Positions 1 to 11,816 are shown, counted from the first letter of the stretch. The stretch: 64,000 nt of DNA from Canna indica (GCA_034359265.1 CP136891.1:40044001-40108000), one strand, 5' to 3'. Notes: a model not told the origin generated them from the sequence alone. Translations and numbers: made by a program.

Positions 1-230
1 ATGATGTATGCTTCACAAATTGATCCTTCAACATATGCTCGATTCTTCACTTTTTTCTTCGATTGAAGCATATACCTGAAATATTTTTATAAATTAAGAC
101 GTTTAAAAAAATTAGAAATTTGAATGAAGAATCAAAAGGCATATGTGTTACCTTTCGAATCTATACATCCAACTATATTGTACAGGACCGCCAACTTTAG
201 CCTCATAATGTAAATGAACAAGGAGATACT

Positions 231-2383
231 CTATAGAGTCGAATTTTTTTTTAACTCAAGTCTTTTGACCTCCTCAATTCGCAACACACTTGAACACAAG
301 TCCCGAAAGAATAAACTCAGCTCAGTTAATGTATCCCATACTGGATCAAGTAACAAATCACGAAATGCAATTGGAATAAGCCTTTGCATGAAAATATGAC
401 AATCATGACTTTTCATTCCATAAAATTTGCAATCATCTATATTTACACATCGACTTATGTTTGAAGCATAACCATCGGGAAATTTCAATTCTTTGACCCA
501 ATGACATACTGCTTTGATTTGTTCTTTATTCAACACAAATGAGGCTCTCGGCTTCAACAATTTTCCATTGGCATTCTGTAATTCTAATTCGGGGCGCTTG
601 CAATACTTAGGCAAATCAGCTCTAGCCTTGACATTGTCTTTTGTTTTCCCCTTGATGTCCATTACCGTACTGAATATATTTTCAAATATATTTCGTTCAA
701 TATGCATCACATCTAAATTGTGTCGAATTAAATTTGTATGCCAATACGGTAAAGTCCAAAAGATACTTTTTTTAACCCAATTGTGTTGTTGCCCAAATCC
801 TGAAATTCTAGCAACACATTGATTTTCAAATTGAATACCAGGCAATTTATCAACACGTGCCTCCATTTCATCGCCCGATAATCGTGGACGTGGAATATCA
901 CTTTCAATTCGACCCTTCATAAATTTGTCTCTTTGCCTTCGATATGGATGATCAAGAGGGAGAAACTGACGATGTCAATCGAAAAATGATGTCTTTCTCC
1001 CATTTTCGAGAATAAAAGATTTGCTATGCTCTAAACAATATGGACAAGCTAACCTCCCATGTGTGCTCCATCTTGATAACATAGCATATGCAGGGAAGTC
1101 GCTGATAGTCCACATAAGTGCTGCTCTTATTTGAAAATTTTGTTTTCTAAACACATCATATGTCATAATCCCATCAGACCATAACATGTTCAATTCATCA
1201 ATCAATGGTCTCAAAAATACGTCAAGTTCTTTACGTGGGCTCTTTGGTCCAGGAATTATGAAACTTAAGAATATAAACTGATCCTTCAAACACAGATGGC
1301 TGCAAATTGTATACAGTAATCAACATAAGCCAAACTGAATATGGAATAGAAGAATACCCAAATGGGTTAAAGCCATCGGTGCACAATCCTAATCTGACAT
1401 TCCTTGGATCAAAAGCAAGTGAAGGATGGTGAACATCAAATTGTTTCCATGCTTCACTATCTGCAGGATGTGCAACATCATCTGAACTACGATTCTTTGC
1501 ATGTCAAATCATATACTCAGCAGTTTTTCAGACATAAAAAGCCTTTGAAGTCTTTGTGTTATCGGAAGATATCGTAAGACCTTATACGGTGTTTTTTTTC
1601 TCCTACCATTATTTAATGGTGTTGGCTTATATCTAGGATGTCGACACACTGAGCACTGCATTAAATTTGTTGTTTTTTATAAAACAACATGCAATTATTC
1701 TGACATGCATCTATCTTTTCCTATCCAAGTCCTAGTTTCTTCATCATCTTCTTCATTTTATAAAAAATTTCTTCCAATTTTGCATCTTCTGGTAACATAT
1801 CTTTGATTATTGACATTGGCCGATCATAGCAAGCTTCGCTCATGTTAAACTCAGATTTGCAATTGAGTAACTGTGACATGGCTGATAACCTACTTTGACT
1901 CTTACAACCACTCCATAATGGCTCATCTGCGTACTTCAATAATTCAAAAAATTTGGCAGCTTCTTCATTTGGTCTTTCTTCTACATTTGATGAGTCAATA
2001 CCAATTGCATCCACCACCATAGTTCAATAGGGATTTTGAGTGGTGTTTTCTGATTGAGGAATGGTTGAGGATTCACCAACTTCTTCACTTGTCAACTCCC
2101 CATGTGCAATCCAATGTGTGTAGCGAGGCATAAATCCCTTCGAACATAAGTGATATGCCACATCATCTCGATAATGATAATGACGATTAATACATTATCG
2201 ACATGGGCACCTAATTTTGTCACCAAAAACATATTGAGTTTTGGAGTATGCAAAATTAAGAAATCCCTCGACTCCTTGAATAAATTCATCAGTCAAAACT
2301 CCTCTAATTATTCGACGTTTCATCCAACTACGATCCGTAGACATTTTGATTAACTTTTTCAACCTAGAAACAATATTAAGCAC
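231..2383 (-). pseudogene. CACTA (En/Spm) TNP2-type transposase, decayed
   Basis: Four collinear minus-strand pieces match successive parts of the better preserved TNP2 protein at 13138-16617. The N-terminal transposase-associated domain (SWMKRR..., IRCPCR) is at about 2195-2383. The EAAKFFELLKYADEP segment is at 1721-2020, the IIPGPKSPRKELDVFLRPL segment at 975-1289, and the core with NWVKKSIFW, HNLDVMHIE and MKSHDCHIFMQRLIP at 231-920. Stops and frameshifts separate them, and the C-terminal DUF4218/DUF4216 part is missing below 231. TNP2 is the catalytic protein of plant CACTA elements and acts in the nucleus on element ends; this copy cannot make it. No CACTA terminal repeat is visible nearby, so the element is only partly in the window. 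It belongs to a different, older subfamily than the copy at 13 kb. Confidence 0.9.
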
Positions 2384-3186
2384 ATTAATTAGAACACGAT
2401 TTTAAAAAAAACAGTTATCATGTTATTTAGATTAGAGTCTCCTCTAAGCTAAGCAATAGTCCTGTCATTCACATTGTGGACTGTGATATGTACTTTGTTA
2501 GAAAAAGGAAGAAAGAAAACCTAAGAAGTAATGTGATGGTGCTTCATCAATTGGGCATCATATTTTGGAATTTTGGCTATGGTGGTCCGACTATATGTTC
2601 AAGATTTTTTTTTTCTTTGAGCAATTACCTCGATCAATCTTTTTCTTGATAAATCCTATAACTCCTAAGAATTTCTCTACTCACTAGAATTTTGAAATTT
2701 TTTTCTGGAATTTCGAAATTTCTCTACTCATTGGGTATAGTTCTAATGAGTCTAATTTGTTTCTTCATAGATCCTATAGTTCATAGGAATTAACTAATCA
2801 ATCAATCAATTATTTAAAAATTTACCTCAATGAACATGTAGCAAGATTTTAACAAAATAATTATCACACGCATGCTCTAGACACAGATGATAGAATGTGA
2901 TTATTCCAAGCAAGAAGCTTCTATCAGACTGCTCATGGGGTCTGGAACAAACAAGACAAAAGTTATCATGATTCAATTGAAAATAGAAAGTTTCCGTTAA
3001 ATTAACAGGTGGTTTTTAAAGAAGAAAAGTTCGTGAGCACAAAGTTGAAACATAAGGAATGAAAGATGTAGCCTGTCGAGTACTTCTATATACCTTTGAA
3101 ATATAAGGAACAAAATATTGCCACTGGAAGATATAATATGTACATAATGCCAACTAAATCAAGGACAACAATTTCAAGGTTAATAC
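2384..3186. other. Intergenic, no recognisable gene
   Basis: AT-rich sequence beyond the 5' end of the TNP2 pseudogene. I see no reading frame with a recognisable domain and no clear element ends. Confidence 0.4.
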
Positions 3187-3270
3187 CTGGCAACCAATGG
3201 CTTCTGGAACATTGTCTTCAACACGTCCAAGACTTTCCTCGAGAGAAAGTCTGATCTTCTCAAATTTCAA
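3187..3270 (-). pseudogene. U-box/ARM E3 ligase (PUB45-like) exon fragment
   Basis: Read on the minus strand this gives LKFEKIRLSLEESL followed by GRVEDNVPEAIGCQ, then a splice donor (CAG|GTATTA). From family knowledge this resembles the N-terminal region of plant U-box proteins of the PUB4/6/7/45 group, which carry a KFE..R..LEESLRRVED.VP..IGCQ segment before the U-box. Upstream of the fragment the frame breaks and there is no further recognisable exon, so this is a relic of one exon. It lies near a PEP carboxylase exon in the same orientation once the intervening LINE is removed. The family assignment is from memory of the motif and should be checked by search. Confidence 0.5.
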
Positions 3271-3901
3271 TACGCTTGGAAGTCACTATTTCATCACAAA
3301 ATGCACAGATCACAAGATTAAGATCGGAGACAGATGAACTTCAAGACAACCTACGAAGCGTGGAAGAAGCTAAGATGGTCCTAGTTGATAACATGAGAAA
3401 ATAAAATTCATAAAGCATACTTTATGAAATATAGGTACATAAAAATGAACAAACTGAATATTGGCCAACATGCTTTATGAAAATAAACATGCTTGCAAAA
3501 TCCAACATGCTTGCAATAAACAGTTATTCAAAATCCATTATTGTAATTGCATATTAAGTTTAACAGTTTACAATCTAATTCTTTTACTTAAAATTGACAA
3601 ACTTTATACACAATTGGCCAAAAATTTATAAATATATTGGAGATTAAAATAGTCTTGGCAGGGGTGTTCTGTTTTTCCTGCATGTTGACAGTGAAAGATT
3701 TTATTTATCACTCAATTTTGTGACTTTGACTTGTAGAAGATTTGGAATTAAATCAGCTGATACTTGTATAAAAAAGCTCTTTAATGTAGATTTATGATGC
3801 AAAAAATTACTGCCATAATATTGCAGATTCTAATCATGCCATGTTCATTTCCAAATGGCAAATGCAAAGCTTTGGAGTGCTTCGATTGCCATTTGCCAGC
3901 C
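3271..3901. other. Intergenic relic sequence
   Basis: A plus-strand stretch at about 3318-3405 reads ETDELQDNLRSVEEAKM, a short coiled-coil-like peptide without start or context. Otherwise this is AT-rich with nothing recognised. It ends at the left target duplication of the LINE. Confidence 0.3.
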
Positions 3902-3917
3902 AAAAAAGGACCAATAT
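3902..3917. repeat. LINE target-site duplication, left copy
   Basis: The 16-bp string aaaaaaggaccaatat is repeated exactly at 10158-10173, just after the A-rich tail of the LINE. Ten of the 16 bases are not A, so this is more than tail similarity. Confidence 0.75.
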
Positions 3918-3980
3918 CATATTAAATTTGTGAAAATGATCATAGTTTAAGCTAGATCATATTAACATCTTGTCATAGTT

Positions 3981-4100
3981 TTTTTTTTGTCAAAGATAGT
4001 GAGTTCCACACAAGGTGGAAAATCCATACAAAGGAGACCTTATTGAGGTTCGAACCTTAGACCTCTAGGCAACTTTAAGATGTTGTCACCAACTGTACTA
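3981..4100 (-). mobile_element. tRNA-derived SINE
   Basis: A 120-bp insert flanked by the 9-bp target duplication gtcatagtt (3972-3980 and 4101-4109). On the minus strand it starts with a consensus Pol III A box (TAGTACAGTTGG), then 32 bases later a B box (GGTTCGAACC), and ends in an A-run (T-run at 3979-3988 on the plus strand). This is the layout of a tRNA-derived SINE. The 5' end starts at the A box itself, so a few leading bases are probably missing. Confidence 0.8.
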
Positions 4101-4728
4101 GTCATAGTTGGCAAAAATTTGGGTAAGAACCGCCGAAGCGGGTAGCCTTAACCGCATGTGTTTGAGAAAAGCCCGAAGGCTGTTCCCGTCCCTTTCAGGG
4201 GAGATGCCAACCATCTCTCCTTTTTACGAACACAAAACAACCCTATGAGTTAAAAATGTTCTCCATCTGATATCATATGATACAATCAAGTCCGAGCTCT
4301 CTTAGTTAATATTTTGGGTGACCCCTTGGAAAGTCCTCGTGTTGCACTCCTTTATTTTACTACCTAATTGAATGCACGACTAGATCATTTTTTACACGTG
4401 CCAACAGTAGGCCGGCGAATCTTACTACTCTTTAACTTCTCATTAAAAACACGGTCACGTGGGCACTTTTACTTTTCTTTTAACAGCTTTTTGGGTTGTT
4501 GTCGTGTTTCTTTTTGTTTCCTTCTTTTCGGTGCAACTGCTGTTTCCTTCTTCATTGGTTTGCTGCCTTCTCCTTTGTGCTGCCAGCGCGGTGCAATTTC
4601 TTGGGTAACTCTCGGGCTTCTTTCCAGCAGTGCATTTGAGGTGTTGTTGCTTCATTGGGTCTAGCTTCTGGCGTCCGTCAGCTTGTTCGTGCTATGGCCG
4701 TGTGACTCCGGGGGACCATCGGGCTTCA
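4101..4728 (+). other. LINE 5' leader region
   Basis: Between the SINE and the first ATG of ORF1. A non-ATG frame is open from 4630. No promoter element could be identified with confidence. Confidence 0.4.
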
Positions 4729-6123
4729 ATGACTTCTTCCTCTTCCTCAGGCCTGCTCCGCTCCATCCTCAAGAGGAATTCCGATATGTCAACCTTGAAA
4801 AATTCATTGTGTGTGGACTTGAAAATTCTCTCAAGTGATGCTCGTCCTTTGCCTAAGCGTGTTGAGATTGCAAGTTCTTCACAGAATGCTGCACCACCTC
4901 CCCCTACTCTCTTGCATGATAGTGCTGAAGACTCACTTGTTGAAGCTTTGGAAATTCTTAAGAAAGCAATAGATGAATTAGATATCGATGAGGCATCACG
5001 TTCTTCCATAAAAGGTCTGCTCCCTTCTGTTCATCATCCTGATATGCCTTCTTTGCATCATCCTTCTAGGTCTTCAACAGAGTCTATGGTAGGACATGGA
5101 GTTACTACTTCTTGGAGCTCGCTCTTTACCTCTAATTCGCATAAAAATGAAACCAAGCTTAGCTTCGAGGAACCGACTATTGTGGATGGTAATCTCATTA
5201 TTGAAGCTCCTCAAGAAGAGATTCTAGCAGGAGAAACTTATTGGAAATCTTCCTTAGTTGGTCACTTTATTGGGCCTCACCTTCCTTTCAGAGTCGTGCA
5301 TAATTGGGTAACAAAGATGTGGAAAATTAATGGCACTGTTGAGGTGCTCACTATGGATTCTGGGTTCTTTATATTTCGCTTCTCACAAAGCGAAGATGCA
5401 GATACTATCCTTGAGGGCGGCCCATGGTTTATTCAAAATAGGTTTCTTGCTCTTCGGAAAAGGAATAGAGCTATGAAGTTGGAGAAGGCTGAGATGGCAA
5501 CCATTCCTATATGGGTAAAGTTTTTTAATGTTCCATTGTTTATGTGGACTACTTTCTTTATTAACAAGTTTTGCAGTGTTATTGGCAAGCCTTTACATCT
5601 TGACCACATGTCATCTACAAAACAACATTTGGGTTATCTACGTGCTTGCATTGAAGTGACTTTAAATTGCACATATCCTAGAGAATTGTCTGTGCATGTG
5701 AATAATGAAGAATATACTATCCGTGTTGAATATGATTGGATACCGGTTCATTGTACAAATTGCAAAAAGTTTGGCCATGCTACTAGGAATTGTAGCAATG
5801 GCACCAGGCAAATATGGGTTCCAAAGAAGGCACAACCTCAACCACCGCTTGAACCACAACAAGAGATTTTTGCTGCTCACATTGAGGAGGAAGATCTAAA
5901 TAAACAGGTGGAAGATATGAATTCGGTTGCCATTACTCAAGTTGATAATATTCGTAAGAAAGGCAAAGCTTATGTTGTTGAATTAGATATGTCACAGTTT
6001 GAAGGTGAAATAACGTCCCCTAATAAGTTCGGTATTCTTGCGGACTCCTCAGATATTGATGTGCACAATGTTGATGATTATGATTCCATTGAGGAAGCAA
6101 ATCTTCATGTTAAAATTATATAG
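4729..6123 (+). CDS. LINE ORF1 protein, DUF4283 and zinc knuckle
   Basis: An uninterrupted frame of 464 aa starting at ATG 4729; the frame is open to 4630 but lacks an earlier ATG. Residues about 169-320 form a DUF4283 domain (WKSSLVGHFIG..., ILEGGPWFIQN, IPIWVKFFNVP), common in plant L1-type ORF1 proteins. A CX2CX4HX4C zinc knuckle (CTNCKKFGHATRNC) follows at about residues 342-355. The N-terminus is Ser/Pro rich and the C-terminus acidic. In the family this protein binds the element RNA and accompanies the ORF2 protein in the ribonucleoprotein. It is the only intact frame of this LINE; ORF2 downstream is broken, so it probably has no function on its own. Confidence 0.85.
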   Translation: MTSSSSSGLLRSILKRNSDMSTLKNSLCVDLKILSSDARPLPKRVEIASSSQNAAPPPPTLLHDSAEDSLVEALEILKKAIDELDIDEASRSSIKGLLPSVHHPDMPSLHHPSRSSTESMVGHGVTTSWSSLFTSNSHKNETKLSFEEPTIVDGNLIIEAPQEEILAGETYWKSSLVGHFIGPHLPFRVVHNWVTKMWKINGTVEVLTMDSGFFIFRFSQSEDADTILEGGPWFIQNRFLALRKRNRAMKLEKAEMATIPIWVKFFNVPLFMWTTFFINKFCSVIGKPLHLDHMSSTKQHLGYLRACIEVTLNCTYPRELSVHVNNEEYTIRVEYDWIPVHCTNCKKFGHATRNCSNGTRQIWVPKKAQPQPPLEPQQEIFAAHIEEEDLNKQVEDMNSVAITQVDNIRKKGKAYVVELDMSQFEGEITSPNKFGILADSSDIDVHNVDDYDSIEEANLHVKII

Positions 6124-6249
6124 GCCAAAGGAAATGCAGAGCGTTCTAGGAAACCGAGTAAGAAATAGAGCTCCCAGCCACACAAATGCAAGTAGCCTTT
6201 TGAAATATTCGGGGCTTGAACAGTTGTGCTAAGCAAAGGGCCGTCAAAA

Positions 6250-9200
6250 GTAAGATCTCCAAACATAAACTTCACTATTTTTTTCTCTTGGAGACTAGAG
6301 TTAAATTGGACAATTCAGCTCGTATTCTTACTAATATTGTGGAATGATGGAACTATCATGTTAATGTTTGTCCTAATCATCATGGTAGAATATGGTGTAT
6401 TTGGACTCCTGCTATTGTGGACATTGCTATCATAGCTTCTACAGATCAGGTGGTTTCGGGAAGTATTAAATTTATTCAGCAAAGTACAACCTTTTCCTTC
6501 TCTGTGGTTTATGGTCTTTATTCTAATGATGATAGAACCCATATCTGGACTGCTTTAAATGATTTTGCAAATCATGTTGAGGGGCCTTGGACTATTTTTG
6601 GTGATTTTAATATGGTCTTCTCCCCTTCTGAAAAACACGGGGGTAGTGATGTAAATGGTTCCTACATTGAGATTATTACTGATCATCTTGATAACTTGGG
6701 CCTGTTTGATATGAAAAGTAAAGGTAACTTCTTTACATGGACTAATTCTTCTACAGGTAGCAATAGAGTATGTGAAAAACTTGACAGGGTTCTCTGTAAT
6801 CAAAATTGGGTTTATGCATTTCCGGACTCAGAGGCTACCTTCCATAATCCTGATGTATCTGATCATACTTTTGTCACATTTAAGGTATGCACTTTACCGT
6901 GGCGTCCTCGGAATTTCCACTTCTTTAATTATTGGCCTCAGGAGATTGGTTTCTTTGATTGTGTTGAGACAGCTTGGAACCCACCTGTCACTAGCAGATT
7001 TGGCCACAGAACTACGAGAATGTTTGTCCTTATCCAAAAATTAAAGAGGACCAGAAAAGCACTACAAATGTGGTGTAGGGACTTGATGAAGGCTCAAAGG
7101 GGTCAGATATACTCACTGTAATCTAAGCTTCATGGCTTACAAACTATCACTCTCTCCACAAATATGGATGATCGCGCCATTACTGAAGAGGCTGAGTGTA
7201 GGGCTGAACTTCTAAGGCTCTACGCAAATGAGGAGGCATCTCTTAGACAAAAATCAAGGGATACTTGGTTACGCCTTGGTGACTCAAACTCAAAGTTTTT
7301 TCATAATTCCTTAAAGTCCAAATATAATAGAAATGCCTTACTTTCTATTAAAGATGTAGATGGGAATATTCTTGAAGGCCAAGCTCTTGAACAAGAAGCC
7401 ATCACGTATTTTACTTGGATGTTTGCTCCTGAGATTCCTCATGTGAATTTTTCTAATGTTCAGGTCCCAAATCACCTCTCTCAAGAAAGCATATCCCTGT
7501 TGTCACGGCCGGTTACCCCTCAAGAGATTGAACATGTAATCCTGTCATCAAATTCTGATAAGGCCCCCGGCGTTGATGGATTAAATGCTGATATTATAAA
7601 TCTTGTTGGTCCATTATTAAGGATGATGTTATTGCTGCCATTCTCGAGTTTTTTAGGACTGGTAAACTTCTTAGTGAAGCTAACATTACCTCCATCACTC
7701 TCATTCCTAAGAAGGAAAACACCACCTCTTTTGCTGATTATCGTCCTCTCTCTATTTGCAAGATGATATACAGATTTATTTCTAAGATTATTGCGAATAG
7801 GCTCAAGGTTATATTACCTGATTTGATTAGCTTAACCCAGCATGCCTTTATGCGTGGTCGGCTTATTCATGAAAATATTGCTCTCTGCCATAGCCTTATG
7901 CATAATTATCATCTTAGCTCTGGGCAAAAACGTATGGCTATCAAAGTTGATCCTCATAAAGCTTATGATTCTGTTCGATGGGATTTTCTGCTTCAATTAC
8001 TTCACTTGCATGGTTTTCCCACTATGATGATTAGTTGGATCAGAGCCTGTATTTCTAATCCCTCATTTACTATCAATATTAATGGCTCTTCTGTGGGATT
8101 CTTTCGGAGCTCTAGAGGCCTTAGGCAAGGCTGCCCCATGGCTCCTTATTTGTTCCTTATTATTTTGCAGCACTTATCTTCTCGTCTTGATGACCTAGTA
8201 AGGCAAGGTATGATCACTCCACACCCGAGCTGTGCAAATCCGCTTATTACTCACCTAGAATTTGCAGATGATCTCATTGTACTTGCCGAAGCCTCAGAGT
8301 CCAATGCTAGAGCAATCAAAGATGTATTGGGGTCCTTTGCAGACATCTCGGGCCTATCCGCTAGCACTACCAAGTCTAATCTGTATATGGCGGGGTGTTC
8401 TAGAGATGTAATGAATAGGGTTTAGGACATTCTTGGTATTCCTATTGGTACTCTCCCCACTCAATTCCTGGGTGTTCCTCTTATCACCAAGCAACTTACA
8501 TATAATGATTGCCTCCCTCTCATTGAGAGCATCCAGAGCCGCATCCACTCTTGGAAGGCAAAACACCTTTCTTACATGGGCAGGCTGTCACTTATCAAAT
8601 CTATTCTACAAGGTAAGATCATCTATTGGTGCGCCACTTACAAGCTACCTCAGAGAGTCACATCTCGTATTGAACAGCTTCTTGCAAGATTCTTGTGGAG
8701 TGGGGATGATAAAAGAAGCCTCCATAAAGTCTCTTGGGATGATATTTGCCAACCACATTAAAATGGTGGGCTTGGGCTTCATCGACTCCCACACCTTAAT
8801 ATTGCGTATCTTATGAGGTATATTTGGGTTATTGCTTCAAAGAAAGACTCCCTATGGATCCGTTGGATCACCTCTAAGTTTCTCAACAATGATTCCATTT
8901 GGTCTGTTCAACAGCCAAATGTCTGCTCTTGGTGTTTTCGCAGTATCCTTCTTGCTCGTGATCATGCAAGGAAGCTTGTAGAATATCTCATGGGTGATGG
9001 TATGAATACATTTCTCTGGCTTGATCCTTGGATTCCTGGTTATCTTCTTATTGACAGGATGAATGATCATATCCCGGCCCGCCTCTACTCGAGTAGGACC
9101 GCTAGGGTTTCTTCCATTTGGCAGCACAATACTTGGCATTTGGGGAGCCTTACCCTTGAACTTGCTTTGCTTAGTGCTTGGGATTCCATTGGCACTATGA

Positions 9201-9847
9201 ACACTAGTTTGAACGAAGATCAGATTCTTTGGAAGCTGTCTGGAGATTGTCTTTTTAGTATTGCTTCAGCTTGCACTGGCATTCTTCCCACTAAACCCGT
9301 AGTTACTTGGCATCATCTTGTTTGGTTCAAAGGAAGGGTCCTGAGGTATTCTTTTATATTATGGCTTGTTCTCTTACGAAGACTACCAACTCTTGATCGC
9401 CTCTCACATTGGGGTATTACTCACTCTACTAGTTGTTGCTTCTGCGGTGTGGATGAGTCCATTGAGCACCTATTTTTCCATTGTCCCTTTTCAGCTATCA
9501 TTTGGAGCAAGATTTTAGATCGTTGTCTCTTGGCTAACCCGCTGCATCATTGGGATGACCAACTTAAATGGTGGGAAGACGTCATGCGTGGGGACACACT
9601 AATAGGCTATATTAGACGCATTACACTTACTGCTTCAGCTTACTTCATTTGGCGTGAGAGAAATGATCGTATTTTCTCTCATGTCTCCTCTACACCTACG
9701 AGCGTTCTTAGCAGTATTATTGCAGAAGTTAAAAGCAAAATTCTTCTGAGTTATGCTACCAAACCTATCAAGGATACACAAAGGAATAGAGCCATTGCAG
9801 AGAGGTGGGGCATTCAAGATTGCCTCACTCATGTCCACCATGGTTAA
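6250..9847 (+). pseudogene. LINE ORF2 (endonuclease, reverse transcriptase, zf-RVT)
   Basis: The conceptual polyprotein is collinear but broken. The APE-like endonuclease (about 6280-6900) carries LETRVK and GDFNMVFSPSEK and ends in the SDH-type motif VSDHTFVTF. The reverse transcriptase (about 7500-8330) has the frame shifting near 7620, with YRPLSICKMIYRF, IKVDPHKAYDSV, RGLRQGCPMAPYLF and the FADD catalytic motif. The downstream region has FLGVPL, SWKAKHLSYMGRLSLIK and a zf-RVT block with CCFCGVDESIEHLFFHC. Breaks include a stop near 6346, a stop at 7119-7121, the frameshift near 7620, and stops at 8423-8425 and 8758-8760. It would have nicked target DNA and reverse-transcribed the element RNA; this copy cannot. 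Confidence 0.9.
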
Positions 9848-10157
9848 TGCCACGCTATATTTTGATCTCATGAGTTTTTATTACTTGGCCCGAGTTGTGG
9901 GCATTCCATGTAATGCATTGCTTTTGCATATTTTTATATCGTGCTTGATCCGGGCTATGAGTTTTTTCCTTGTTCCTCTTCTCCTAAGGTTTTGGCTACA
10001 ACCTTGCTGATGGCAATGCCGGAGGTGAGGGGGAGGATCTTTTCCCTTGGGAGAATGAGAATCTCTACCATTCTTACGAATGGTAGTCATGTATGAACTC
10101 TATTGTATCATTTTGTGATTTAATATATTTCCTTTTGTCTTGTTGCAAAAAAAAAGA

Positions 10158-10173
10158 AAAAAGGACCAATATA
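10158..10173. repeat. LINE target-site duplication, right copy
   Basis: Exact partner of 3902-3917, directly after the A-rich tail. Confidence 0.75.
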
Positions 10174-10495
10174 GGAGAATTTGGATAAAAAGTAGAAAAC
10201 CCAAAAGATAGGAAATGAAAAGAAGAAAAGGATTCAATTAAGTTTAGTTGTTTCAAAATAATAAGATATGTTTACTCAGCTTGTGAAATAAATACCAATA
10301 CAAGACATCCACCACCGCTAAATTAGGTTGCCCCCAAATGAGAGGATCACTAATTCTGTTCCATAAGATATAGTGTCATTTATAACTGCAAGAAAGAAGG
10401 TTGACTGAACAATTTTTCCACAAGAAATAAGTTCCATAAGATATGGTTTGAGGTATATTGTTAATGAGTCAATGAGTTAGAGTTTGTGAAAATAC
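10174..10495. other. Probable relic of a PEP carboxylase intron
   Basis: No reading frame is recognised. On the minus strand it directly follows the donor site of the PEP carboxylase exon, so it is probably remnant intron. Confidence 0.4.
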
Positions 10496-10634
10496 CTAGC
10501 ATGTTTTTGAAGCAGTGATGTCCTGACTGACTGTGTTGGATGTGCAGTTAAAACTAGATCAACTGTCTGGTTCTTGAGAGCATCAAAGACCTTTTTTGGT
10601 GACTTATGCAGCTGCTCAACAAGCCTTTTCAGAG
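10496..10634 (-). pseudogene. Phosphoenolpyruvate carboxylase exon fragment
   Basis: The minus strand reads [16 protein letters not shown] and then [30 protein letters not shown], ending at a donor (AG|GTATTT). [21 protein letters not shown] is a hallmark of plant PEP carboxylase and contains the catalytic TAHPT motif. The enzyme adds bicarbonate to phosphoenolpyruvate to give oxaloacetate in the cytosol. Only one exon end is present: upstream (about 10635-10730) the frame decays, with a possible MLN..GLEE relic, and no downstream exon follows before the LINE or beyond it. One substitution (VRT for the usual VRR) is visible. This is a gene fragment, not a working gene. Confidence 0.85.
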
Positions 10635-10734
10635 TAGCATATTACTGTAAATTGGATAGCCTCCCTATCATTTCTTTAGTGATACAAAGTTGAGAAAGCT
10701 CTTCAAGACCAACAAAGTTGAGCATGAGTTGATA

Positions 10735-11420
10735 ACCAAAAGGATAAAATATTAAGAGAAGCCGGCCGTTTACAATGATACATTGTAACAACTAGCACTT
10801 TTGCGCTGGCCCTCACCAAAATCCATTCAAAGGCATGTGAAGCCCTAGTCTAATCTCATTCAGCTGTTTCAAATAACCAATTTGCATTTTAAAAAATGAT
10901 AGTAAGACCTCATGTCATTCTATACAGGCTACATCAATTTACAATTTCGGAACAAAAATGAGATTACTAGCAAATGCATTCCCTATATTACTACTGGCAT
11001 GAATTCATATTAAAATTATGATTTTTGGCATCCCAACTAATTAGTCAGCCTGAGTCAGCTTGGATTTTACTTAAAAACCCCGTGTATATTAAATATGTAG
11101 GACGTCAACCAATTTTAACTGCAAATTATGTATAGTATGCATAAGTCTAACTTGGTTTAGTTAGAAAGATTTCTAATCTTGGTGTTATATTACTGCAAAT
11201 TATGTTGGTACCTAAATGAAGACATACAAATTGATCTATGTGATCAACATAGAATGTTAAAAACAAGACATGTAAATGCGTGGATAGTGCTTAGTTTTAA
11301 CCGGTGGCAAACTAGGCATTAAATGAATCATATATGTAGAATAATAATCATGTTCCATTTAAGAGAAGAATCTGAGCATGTAAGCATAGTTAATATTACT
11401 GCAAATTGAGTAGCATATTA
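10735..11420. other. Intergenic, AT-rich
   Basis: No supported gene. A possible 5' extension of the PEP carboxylase relic near 10675-10730 is too degraded to call. Confidence 0.35.
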
Positions 11421-11424
11421 CTGC

Positions 11425-11804
11425 TCAACAAGAGGGACTTGAGAAAACAAAAAATTGGATAGCACAATATAAGAAAAGAGGGACTTGAACTGAAGAAGTA
11501 ATTGAAAGTTTTGATTTTTGATCCGGGACAAGCAAAGGGATCAGAAGAAATTGAGAATTAAAATAATAGAGCCGGAAACCAACAAATCTAACTTCGATAG
11601 CTGAAGGTCGCCTCTTTTCTCCTTCGATCCTCCTCTTCTCGCAAAAGACTAGCGCCGAGAAGGGAGCGAGAGCAGGTGGACGGAGAAAGGCGAGGTATGA
11701 GCAGAGAAAGAAGCGGCACCGAGAATGAATCACTAGGGTAACGCTGAATCCTCGACAACGAGAACGACGAGGTGTTGCGGGGAGAGGTCGCGTAGAATGG
11801 GGAG
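11425..11804 (-). other. GC-richer 5' leader-like segment of a lost gene
   Basis: On the minus strand this continues the CT-rich sequence found at 18897-19060 on the other side of the CACTA insertion. The joined sequence looks like the leader or first exon of a host gene (open frame, pyrimidine-rich, ending in an AT-rich intron-like stretch), but no protein family is recognised. The CACTA element interrupts it. Confidence 0.3.
11769..11804. repeat. Minisatellite unit left of the CACTA insertion
   Basis: One unit of the roughly 31-33 bp repeat gaggtgttgcgggga... with gaggtcgcgtagaatgg, ending in the target duplication gag. It matches the array at 18897-19022. Confidence 0.65.
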
Positions 11805-11816
11805 CACTACTAGAAA

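Larger units (their letters stand above)
3918..10157 (+). mobile_element. L1-type LINE, nearly full length, inactive
   Basis: A non-LTR retrotransposon of about 6.2 kb bounded by a 16-bp target duplication and ending in an A-rich tail at 10147-10157. It contains ORF1 (DUF4283 plus zinc knuckle) and a broken ORF2 (endonuclease, reverse transcriptase, zf-RVT region). A 120-bp SINE is inserted at 3981-4100 in its 5' part. Whether all of 3918-4360 is genuine LINE 5' UTR cannot be told from one copy. Several stops and frameshifts in ORF2 make it non-autonomous. It split a locus carrying U-box and PEP carboxylase exon relics. Confidence 0.85.

Noticed and set aside
3318..3405. Coiled-coil peptide ETDELQDNLRSVEEAKM as an exon
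   Set aside because: Short, no splice sites or family recognised, and opposite in strand to neighbouring fragments.
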